Shown piece after piece: positions 9,396 through 16,293 of a DNA stretch of 64,000 nt. Under the pieces are notes generated by a model. That model made no database searches, was not told the DNA's origin, and saw only the letters and a list, made by a program, of their open reading frames with translations. Made by a program: the position numbers and the translations under genes. Position 1 is the first letter of the stretch; each line of letters opens with the position of its first letter. The stretch is from Novosphingobium panipatense (GTDB lineage Bacteria; Pseudomonadota; Alphaproteobacteria; Sphingomonadales; Sphingomonadaceae), in assembly GCF_002149965.1 (NCBI RefSeq), contig NZ_MSQB01000001.1, positions 224,129 to 288,128 on the forward strand, given 5' to 3'.

Positions 9396-9422
9396 TGACA
9401 CCGCGAATTCAACGCGGTGTCA
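9396..9422. promoter_or_regulatory. Probable TetR operator, perfect 10-bp inverted repeat
   Basis: TGACACCGCG (9396-9405) and CGCGGTGTCA (9413-9422) are exact reverse complements around a 7-bp spacer, 27 bp in all. The site lies between the divergent TetR and TBDR genes, 61 bp before the TBDR ATG, and touches the ribosome binding site of the TetR gene. Placement and symmetry fit an autoregulatory operator for the adjacent TetR protein. Binding is inferred. Confidence 0.7.
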
Positions 9423-9482
9423 TAAAAATGATAATTATCGCTACCATATGCGGCCCGCACAGCCAATACAGGGGTCGCTTCC

Positions 9483-11960
9483 ATGATCAAGTCCCGTTTC
9501 CGCGTGCAGGCCTCGGCCTGCGCGATGGCCATGTTCGCCTGCGCTTCGGGCATCGCCCATGCCGACGAAGCATCGCCCAATCCCGCTGCCGGTTCCGGCG
9601 ACGACATCATCGTCACCGCCCGCGCGGGCAGCGCACAGAAGAAGGTCGAGGCGAGCTATGCCATTTCGACCATTTCCGAAGCGGAACTCCAGATGAAGGC
9701 GCCGATCGGCGTGGGCGAGGCGCTGAAGAACGTGCCCGGCTTCTGGGTCGAAAGCTCCTCGGGCGAGGCCAGCGGCAATATCCGCGTGCGCGGCATCCCG
9801 ACTGACGGATTTTCTGCACTTTCGCTGCTGGAAGACGGCATCACCATCCAGCACGATGCGGGCCTCGGCTGGCTGAACGGCGATCAGGCCTTGCGCATGG
9901 ACCAGACCATCCAGGGCATCGAAGTGGTGCGCGGCGGCCCGTCCTCGATCTTCTATTCGAACGCGCCCGGCGCGGTCGTGAACTTCATCACCCGGCGCGG
10001 CGGCGACCACCTCGAAGGCTCGGTGCGCTACGAAGGCGCAAGCTACAACTCGCACCGCGTCGACGGCTGGATCGGCGGCCCGATCGGCAATAGCGACTGG
10101 CGCTTCCTTGTCGGCGGCTACTATCGCCTCTCGGACGGCCAGCGCCACACCGGCTATCGCCAGGACGAAGGCGGCCAGGTGCGCGCCACGATCTCGCGCG
10201 AGTTCGAGCGCGGTTCGCTCATGCTGGGCGTCAAGCGTATCGACGAGCGCATCGGCAACGCCATGGTCACGCCCTTCGTCAACGACAGCAACGGCGATCC
10301 GGTGGGCGTTCCCGGTTTCAATGCCAAGCGTGACATCATCGCCGGCAAGGAAACCCGCTACTTCGATTTCCTGACGCCGGACGGCGTGGAGAAGTTCGAC
10401 AACCGCATCGGCACCACCATCAAGCTGACCCAGCTGACCGGCGAATTCGACTACGAACTGACCGATGGTCTGCGCGTCGAGCACAAGATGCGCTACCGCG
10501 ACAGCTATACCAAGCGCAACTCGATCACCCCGCGCACCGTGGCCTCGGCTGCCGACCTGCTGTCATCGACTTACGGCAGGTACGTGGACACCGCCGCCGG
10601 GCAGTCGCTCGGCTTCAACTATACCAACGGCAGCGGGGCCATGGACCTTGCCAATGCCAATGGTAACGGTCTCGCCCTGCTCAACCTCGCCCGCTCCTTC
10701 ACCATTCCCGAGGACGAGTTTGTCTCCGACACCCGCTTCCTCCAGGACCTGGAACTGGGCGGCCATCACGATCTGGCGCTGGGCTTCTACTATGCCCACG
10801 TCAAGGAAACCTACCGTTCGAACTCGGCGGCGATCTTCACCGACGTGAAGGACAATGCCGCACTGCTCGATGCCGTCCTGCGCGATGCGGCGGGCAACAC
10901 GCTCTATCAGTTCACCAACGACGGCATCGCCAGCTACGGTTCGGAATTCAACAACGCCTTCGGCAAGTCCGACACTATCGCCCTTTATGCCAGCGATGAG
11001 TGGAAGCTGACTGACCGCCTTCGCATCGACGGCGGCGTGCGCTGGGAGCAGATCAAGACCAGCGGTCAGGTCGAGGGCAAAAGCACCGTCAACCTGAACC
11101 AGTCGGACACGGCGGCGGACGATGCGGTACTCGTCGGCTCGGGTATGTTCGCGCCGTTCTCGCGCAAGTACGATCACATGGCCTGGACCCTGGGCGCCAA
11201 TTACCAGCTCCATCCGCGCATGGGCGCCTTCGCCCGCTTCACTTCCACGTTCCGCCTGCCCAGCGTCTCCAGCTTCCTCGGCAATGCGGCGGCCAGCCCG
11301 GTCACGCAGAAAATGGACTTCTACGAAGTGGGCCTGAAGTACGCATCGCCCACGTTTGACGTCTATCTCACCGGCTTCAACTCGGTCTACAAGAGCTACG
11401 AGATCAGTGACTACCGGCAGAACGCGGCCGGACAATATGTGCTCAACACGGTCTACGGCGATACCAAGACCTGGGGCACGGAACTGGAGGCGACCTGGCG
11501 CCCGGTCAAGTGGTTCGACATCCACGCCAACTGGACATGGCAGGACGCGCGCTTCACCGACTTCGTCTATACGAATTCCAGCGGGCAGGTCGTCGATTAC
11601 TCGAAGAACCGCCTGATCCGCGTGCCCGAGCACAGCTTCCGCATCACCCCGGGCATCAACCTGATGGACAACCGCCTGCGCGTGGAGGCCGACTTCGCCT
11701 ACTACGGCCAGCGTTATGCGGAAGTGGCCAACCAGATCAGCCTGCCCGCCTATTCGACGATCGATCTCAACGCGAAGTTCGACGTCAACGACAGGCTGAC
11801 CTTCAACCTCTACGTCAACAACCTCACCAACACGATCGGCCTGACCGAAGGAAACCCGCGCGCCGGATCGATCGACAACGAGGAAGTGGGCGATCTCGTC
11901 TACATCGCCCGTTCGATCTTCGGCCGCAGTGTGCGCGGCGCGGTGACGTTCAGGTTCTGA
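9483..11960 (+). CDS. TonB-dependent receptor
   Basis: An 825-residue outer-membrane transporter. Residues 1-27 are a signal peptide ending AHA. The TonB-box-like DDIIVTARAG follows, then plug-domain hallmarks VRGIPTDGFSALSLLEDG and VEVVRGGPSSIFYSNAPGAV-type sequence, and a long beta-barrel finishing VRGAVTFRF with terminal phenylalanine. It is divergent from a TetR gene and followed 82 bp later by a secreted PHP-type hydrolase, with a strong GC hairpin between the two. This suggests uptake of a compound that the hydrolase processes. The shorter plug and barrel differ from the carbohydrate-type receptor at 5059-7845; its ligand is unknown. Confidence 0.92.
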   Translation: MIKSRFRVQASACAMAMFACASGIAHADEASPNPAAGSGDDIIVTARAGSAQKKVEASYAISTISEAELQMKAPIGVGEALKNVPGFWVESSSGEASGNIRVRGIPTDGFSALSLLEDGITIQHDAGLGWLNGDQALRMDQTIQGIEVVRGGPSSIFYSNAPGAVVNFITRRGGDHLEGSVRYEGASYNSHRVDGWIGGPIGNSDWRFLVGGYYRLSDGQRHTGYRQDEGGQVRATISREFERGSLMLGVKRIDERIGNAMVTPFVNDSNGDPVGVPGFNAKRDIIAGKETRYFDFLTPDGVEKFDNRIGTTIKLTQLTGEFDYELTDGLRVEHKMRYRDSYTKRNSITPRTVASAADLLSSTYGRYVDTAAGQSLGFNYTNGSGAMDLANANGNGLALLNLARSFTIPEDEFVSDTRFLQDLELGGHHDLALGFYYAHVKETYRSNSAAIFTDVKDNAALLDAVLRDAAGNTLYQFTNDGIASYGSEFNNAFGKSDTIALYASDEWKLTDRLRIDGGVRWEQIKTSGQVEGKSTVNLNQSDTAADDAVLVGSGMFAPFSRKYDHMAWTLGANYQLHPRMGAFARFTSTFRLPSVSSFLGNAAASPVTQKMDFYEVGLKYASPTFDVYLTGFNSVYKSYEISDYRQNAAGQYVLNTVYGDTKTWGTELEATWRPVKWFDIHANWTWQDARFTDFVYTNSSGQVVDYSKNRLIRVPEHSFRITPGINLMDNRLRVEADFAYYGQRYAEVANQISLPAYSTIDLNAKFDVNDRLTFNLYVNNLTNTIGLTEGNPRAGSIDNEEVGDLVYIARSIFGRSVRGAVTFRF

Positions 11961-11985
11961 TTACCCGCCTTCGATCCTCTCCCAA

Positions 11986-12016
11986 CCGGCAGGCGCGGCA
12001 CGGCCGCGCCTGCCGG
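11986..12016. terminator. GC-rich intercistronic hairpin without U-tract
   Basis: CCGGCAGGCGCGG (11986-11998) pairs perfectly with CCGCGCCTGCCGG (12004-12016) around a 5-base loop, 26 bp after the TBDR stop and 26 bp before the next gene. With no T-run it may act as a partial terminator or as an mRNA-stabilising 3' end that sets TBDR and hydrolase levels apart. Confidence 0.55.
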
Positions 12017-12042
12017 AACACTCTCCTCCGGGGATTTCCGAC

Positions 12043-13578
12043 ATGTCCAAGACCTTTTCCCGCCTCGCCTCGCTCGCCATCCTTCTCGCTTCTGCCCTCG
12101 GGTCGCACCAGGCAATCGCGCAGGACCTGCCGGAATGGGACAAGGTGCCTCTGGCGAAAGGGCATGAGAAGCCGGACCTCGTGCTGACCGGAACCGTCGA
12201 TCGTTCCGACTATCAGCGCAATGTCCCGGTCTCGTTCGACGTCCCCGGAGGGGTTACCCGCATCGGCGTGGAGTACGAATATACCCGCCCGGACGGGAAG
12301 ACCGTGATCAACCTCGGCCTGTTCGACGGCAAGACCTTCCGCGGCTGGAGCGGCAGCAACAAGCACACGGTGGTGATCGACGAGAACAATGCCACGCCCT
12401 CCTTCATCGCCGGTCCGGTGGGCGGACGGCGCTGGTCGCTCGATCTGGGCGTGTCGTACATCGGCGAGGGCGTGACCTCGCGCTACACCGCCCGCATCTG
12501 GTTCTGGCGGCCGGGCGAGATGCCTGCCGTCTCGACATTCTCGCCCGAGCCGCTGGAAGTGGCCGACAAATGGTATCGCGGCGATTTCCATCTCCATACC
12601 GGGCATAGCGACGGTTTCTGTACTAGCCGGAAGGGGCGCAACGTGCCTTGCCCGCTCTACCGCACCGTCGATGCCGCGCTGGCCGCGCATCTCGATTTCG
12701 CGGCGATCACCGACCACAACAATGTCGCGCTCTACGGTTCGATGCGCGAACTCCAGCCCTTCTACGACGATATCCTGCTGATCCCCGGCCGCGAGATGAC
12801 GACCGAGCAGGGACATGCCAATGTCTTCGGCACGACCGAATATATCGATCATCGCCTCGGCGAGAAGTCCATGCCCGACATGGCGACGATGATCGAACAG
12901 TCCCATGCCGCGGGAGGACTGTTCTCGATCAATCATCCCGGATCGCCTACGGATTTCCGCTGCCGCGGCTGCGGCTGGTCCGCGCCCGAGGCGACTTACG
13001 CCATGACCGACGCGATGGAAGTGATGAACAGCGGCAATCTCTGGAAGCAGCTTGGCGGGGGTGATGCCGGGGACGACGTGGCGATCTGGGAGAAACAGCT
13101 CGCACAGGGCCGGCGCATCACCGCGATCGGCGGAAGCGACAATCATGACGTCAATCTCGGCCGCCTGGGCGTAGGCTTCCCGACAACGCTGGTTCGCGCC
13201 CCGCAGCTTTCGGAGCGCGCGATTCTGGACGCGGTGAAAGCAGGTCACGTCATGATCGACATGACCGGCAAGCCGGGCCTCGGTTTCGAACTCGAAGCGC
13301 AAGGCGAAGCGGGAAGTGGCACCGTCGGCGATACTTTCCGCCTCGGTCAGGGACAGAACCTGCGGATGTCGCTGACGGTTTCGGGCGCGAAAGGCCGGAG
13401 CCTGGTGGGCTTCCTCGACGGCCAACCCATGCCCGGACTTTCCCGTGACGGTCTGTCCGACAAGGATGCCGTCACCCTGAACTGGACTTCGGACGGCGCG
13501 CGGCACTGGATCCGTTTCGAACTGCGTGACGGAAAGCAGCGCCTGTTCATGACCAATCCGGTCTACGTGAACTATTGA
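12043..13578 (+). CDS. Exported PHP-superfamily metal-dependent hydrolase (CehA/McbA type)
   Basis: A 511-residue protein with an N-terminal signal peptide (residues 1-27, ending AIAQ). After a beta-rich N-terminal domain it carries PHP-fold metal-site motifs: FHLHTGHSDGFC near residue 184, ITDHNNVALYG, SINHPGSP and GGSDNHDVNLGRLG. This arrangement resembles CehA/McbA hydrolases, some of which open aryl carbamates such as carbaryl. A C-terminal beta-domain follows from about residue 425. It probably works in the periplasm on the compound taken up by the upstream TBDR, under TetR control. The true substrate is not known, and carbamate hydrolysis is only one family activity. Confidence 0.8.
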   Translation: MSKTFSRLASLAILLASALGSHQAIAQDLPEWDKVPLAKGHEKPDLVLTGTVDRSDYQRNVPVSFDVPGGVTRIGVEYEYTRPDGKTVINLGLFDGKTFRGWSGSNKHTVVIDENNATPSFIAGPVGGRRWSLDLGVSYIGEGVTSRYTARIWFWRPGEMPAVSTFSPEPLEVADKWYRGDFHLHTGHSDGFCTSRKGRNVPCPLYRTVDAALAAHLDFAAITDHNNVALYGSMRELQPFYDDILLIPGREMTTEQGHANVFGTTEYIDHRLGEKSMPDMATMIEQSHAAGGLFSINHPGSPTDFRCRGCGWSAPEATYAMTDAMEVMNSGNLWKQLGGGDAGDDVAIWEKQLAQGRRITAIGGSDNHDVNLGRLGVGFPTTLVRAPQLSERAILDAVKAGHVMIDMTGKPGLGFELEAQGEAGSGTVGDTFRLGQGQNLRMSLTVSGAKGRSLVGFLDGQPMPGLSRDGLSDKDAVTLNWTSDGARHWIRFELRDGKQRLFMTNPVYVNY

Positions 13579-13587
13579 AGTGGAGCA

Positions 13588-13689
13588 TCAGCGAGGCCGA
13601 GATTTTCGGCCTCGCTCCGAAGGTAGCAGCCCCGCGATAACATCCCGTTCCGCGTCCGTCAGATCGACCCGAACCGTTGCCTCTCCCAC
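13588..13689 (-). pseudogene. Remnant of an IS5-like transposase N-terminus
   Basis: A short minus-strand frame starting with GTG at 13689 and ending TGA at 13588 encodes 33 residues including VDLTDAERDVIAGLLPSER followed by GRKSRPR. This closely resembles the start of DDE transposases of the IS5 group (typically LTDAEW.VIAPLLP...RGR..RPR). No continuation of the transposase follows and no inverted repeats were found, so it is a degraded fragment between the PHP hydrolase and the PaiB-like gene. The similarity is by eye, so the call is moderate. Confidence 0.42.
13590..13616. terminator. Hairpin after the PHP hydrolase gene
   Basis: AGCGAGGCCGA (13590-13600) pairs exactly with TCGGCCTCGCT (13606-13616) around a 5-base loop, 12 bp past the stop codon. 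The lack of a T-run is like other hairpins in the window. It overlaps the transposase remnant, so the palindrome may be fortuitous or derived from it. Confidence 0.5.
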
Positions 13690-13744
13690 AAAGAGAGCCC
13701 CGGATCACCTGAACGGGCGAGAAGCGCGCGGGGGTGCTGTTGAA

Positions 13745-14338
13745 TTAACGCGCCTCGTTGGCCTCGCGCATCGCCGCCGTCAGCTCGGCGTCGGGGTGTC
13801 CGGCGAGGATCTGCGCAAGGCTTTCGGGCCGCTCGTCCTGACCCAGCTTGAACGTCGCGTTGCAGGATAGAACCCTGGCCCTGAAGGCGATGATGTGGCG
13901 GCTCATCGGTTCGTAGCGTTCGCCCATCCTGGCCACGGTCCAACGGTCCGGGCGTTCGCCTTCCACATGCGCGATCAGGCGTTCGAGTGCCGCCCCGTTC
14001 TCTTCCGGCGCGAATTCCACTTCCACCTCGAAGCGGGCGACGGCGTAGTTCCAGGTTGGTGCCCACTGCGGCTGGGTAACGAGTTCTGGCGAGATGTAAC
14101 CCTCGGCACCCTGGAACAGGATCAGCGCGCGCGGCTGCGCCTTCAGCGCCTCGACTTGCGCATTATGCAGTGCGAAGTGGCCGACGAGCGCGGTGACGGC
14201 GCGCTCTTCGTCGAGATCGGCGACCAGCGGAAGTGGTGTCGCGTGGAACGCGGGCGCTCTGGAAACCACCCAGGCAAGCGGATGGCGCGCGACGAGCGTT
14301 GCGACTTCCGCCGGATGGCGCGGGGACCAGACGCTCAC
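13745..14338 (-). CDS. PaiB-family FMN-binding protein
   Basis: A 197-residue protein of the PaiB/FMN-binding split-barrel family, whose founding member is a Bacillus regulator of proteases and sporulation. Recognisable segments are the N-terminal PLPLVADLDEE, the HFALHNAQ region, and the strongly family-like GAEGYISPELV followed by PTWNYAV. The end holds SRHIIAFR and NATFKLGQD. No DNA-binding helix-turn-helix is evident, so it may be a flavoprotein rather than a repressor. The GTG start at 14338 overlaps the stop of the upstream amidohydrolase gene by 4 bp (GTGA), implying translational coupling. What the pair does together is unknown. Confidence 0.85.
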   Translation of the reverse strand: MSVWSPRHPAEVATLVARHPLAWVVSRAPAFHATPLPLVADLDEERAVTALVGHFALHNAQVEALKAQPRALILFQGAEGYISPELVTQPQWAPTWNYAVARFEVEVEFAPEENGAALERLIAHVEGERPDRWTVARMGERYEPMSRHIIAFRARVLSCNATFKLGQDERPESLAQILAGHPDAELTAAMREANEAR

Positions 14339-16023
14339 GCCGAACCCGCCGTGAAGCGCTCGCGTCCGGCCACGAAAGTGCGCAGCACTTCGACCTTGGG
14401 CAGCTTTTCGGGATCGATCGCGGTGGGGTCGGCGTCCAGCACGGTAATATCCGCGAGGAAACCGGGCGCGATCCGGCCCAGCCTGTCCTCCTGGAAGCCG
14501 GCATAGGCATTGGCGACCGTATAGGCGTGCAGCGACTGCTCCACCGTCACCTTCTGGTCGGGCAGCCAGCCTTGCGGGTTCGCGCCGTCGATGGTCTCGC
14601 GCATGACGGCGGCGTAGATGCCTTCCATCGCGCTCAACGGCGCGACCGGCCAGTCCGAGCCGAAGGTCACCGTGGCGCCGCTGCGGATCAGCGAGCCGAA
14701 GGCATAAGTACCGTTCAGCCGCGTCTCGCCGATGCGCTTGACGGCCCAGCGGCCATCGTCGACCGCGTGATAGGGCTGGACCGAGGCGATCACGTTCTGC
14801 TTGGCGAAACGCGGGATCGTGGCAGGCGCGATGTGCTGCGCGTGCTCCACGCGGAAGCGGCGGTCGCGCTTGCCGTGTAGTTGCTCCACCTCGGCGTAGA
14901 GGTCGAGGATATCATCGTTCGCTTCGTCGCCGATGGCGTGGACGGTGACGTGCAGACCGGCGCGGTCGGCGGCGATCACCTTCTCGCGCAGTTCGGCCAG
15001 CGGCATCACGCGCACGCCGCGCGTGTGCGGATCGTCGGTGTAGGGATCGTGGAACAGCGCCGTGCGCGCGCCCAGCGAGCCATCGACCAGCGCCTTGACG
15101 CCGCCCCAGCGCAGCCAGTCGTCACCGCGCCCTTCGGCCTTTATCAGCGCCGCCATCTTGTCCCAGTCGCGCAGCGGCACGAAATTGTAGAAGCGCATGT
15201 CCGTCTCACCCTTGGCGCGCAGGCGGCGCAGGGCGTCGAAACAGTCCCAGTCGAAGGGATCGGGGACGTGGACTTGCGCAAAGCCGTGCTTGAGCCCGTG
15301 GGCGATGCCGCCGCGCAGCGACGCTTCCAGTTGCGCGGACGTCAGCGGCGGGATCACCCGGTTTACCAGTTCCTTGGCGTTGTCCTTGACCACGCCGGTC
15401 GGCTCGCCCTTGTCGTCGCGCACGATGACGCCGCCCTCCGGGTCGGGCGTGTCGCGGGTGATGCCGGCGAGCTTGAGCGCAACCGAGTTGCACAAGTAGC
15501 TGTGCAGGTCGGTGCGCGGCACCGCGACCGGGGTGTTGGGGCTGACCGCGTCGATCCACTCGCGCGTGGGGAGCTGGCCGCCAAGGCGCTGTTCGTCCCA
15601 CGATCCGCCGAGCAGCCAATGGTCGGGCTCGGCCTTCACGGCGGCGGCGATCCGGGCGACGAACTCGGCGCGGTTCTTCACGCTGAGCAGGTCGGGCCGG
15701 GTGAGGGCGTTGGAGCCCATCAGGAAGTGGGTGTGGTTGTCGATGAAGGCGGGCAGGGCGAAGGCGCCCTTCAGATCGACCACCCGCGTCGAGCGAGCCG
15801 TGCGCGCCTTGACCGCGCCTGCTCCCACCGCGACGATGCGGTCTCCGACGATACCGATGGCGTCGGCGCGCGCGCCCCCACCTCCGAGCCCGGCCCCGGT
15901 CCAGACCGAGCCGCCGATCAGCGCAACGTCAAGCGGCGCCGAACTCGCGAAGGCATGACGCGCAAACGCGGCCGTTCCGAGCAGCGCCGCGCCCGAACCC
16001 AGAAATAGACGACGATCGAACAT
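14335..16023 (-). CDS. Tat-exported amidohydrolase (YtcJ-like, amidohydrolase 3)
   Basis: About 562 residues from the ATG at 16023, chosen because AGGGAG precedes it and because it begins a Tat-like signal (DRRLFLGSGAALLG ending AFA). The catalytic TIM barrel carries the metal-binding HTH in AFIDNHTHFLMGS, later HVTVHAIGDEANDD and RVEHAQHIAP, and the final GSDWPVAPLSAMEG, all hallmarks of amidohydrolase-3 enzymes. Such proteins hydrolyse amides, N-acyl amino acids or related cyclic compounds in the periplasm. It is co-transcribed with the PaiB-like gene and divergent from the TBDR at 16294. The substrate is not determined. Confidence 0.87.
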   Translation of the reverse strand: MFDRRLFLGSGAALLGTAAFARHAFASSAPLDVALIGGSVWTGAGLGGGGARADAIGIVGDRIVAVGAGAVKARTARSTRVVDLKGAFALPAFIDNHTHFLMGSNALTRPDLLSVKNRAEFVARIAAAVKAEPDHWLLGGSWDEQRLGGQLPTREWIDAVSPNTPVAVPRTDLHSYLCNSVALKLAGITRDTPDPEGGVIVRDDKGEPTGVVKDNAKELVNRVIPPLTSAQLEASLRGGIAHGLKHGFAQVHVPDPFDWDCFDALRRLRAKGETDMRFYNFVPLRDWDKMAALIKAEGRGDDWLRWGGVKALVDGSLGARTALFHDPYTDDPHTRGVRVMPLAELREKVIAADRAGLHVTVHAIGDEANDDILDLYAEVEQLHGKRDRRFRVEHAQHIAPATIPRFAKQNVIASVQPYHAVDDGRWAVKRIGETRLNGTYAFGSLIRSGATVTFGSDWPVAPLSAMEGIYAAVMRETIDGANPQGWLPDQKVTVEQSLHAYTVANAYAGFQEDRLGRIAPGFLADITVLDADPTAIDPEKLPKVEVLRTFVAGRERFTAGSA

Positions 16024-16107
16024 GACGCTCCCTTTGCCTATGCGTGCAGATACCCCATTCGCCCGCCCGCCCGGTCCCGCCAACATCCAATCGCACACAC
16101 AAGCAAG

Positions 16108-16166
16108 GGACCAATGCGCGCAAGGTGCCGTTCAGTGCTGCCGCCTCCCGCCTAGCGCATTGGACC
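16108..16166. promoter_or_regulatory. Spaced inverted repeat in a divergent promoter region
   Basis: GGACCAATGCGC (16108-16119) and GCGCATTGGACC (16155-16166) are reverse complements with one mismatch, with centres 47 bp apart, in the gap between the divergent amidohydrolase and TBDR genes. Two operator half-sites bound cooperatively, or chance, are both possible. No regulator gene adjoins. Confidence 0.35.
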
Positions 16167-16293
16167 CCTCGGCTTCCTCAAAGTGGATGTTCCGCCGGGG
16201 CCGCGCGTACGCTTCACCCTTTTCTGCCGCGAGACCCAACGTCGCAGCATTGACAGATCGCTCCCGAGGGCGACCGCGAACAGGGATACATTG

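Noticed and set aside
9396..9422. Possible LacI-type operator (TGACACC half-site)
   Set aside because: The half-site resembles LacI sites, but the 7-bp spacer and the adjacent TetR gene make a TetR operator more likely; it also differs from the TGACATCG site of the window's LacI protein.
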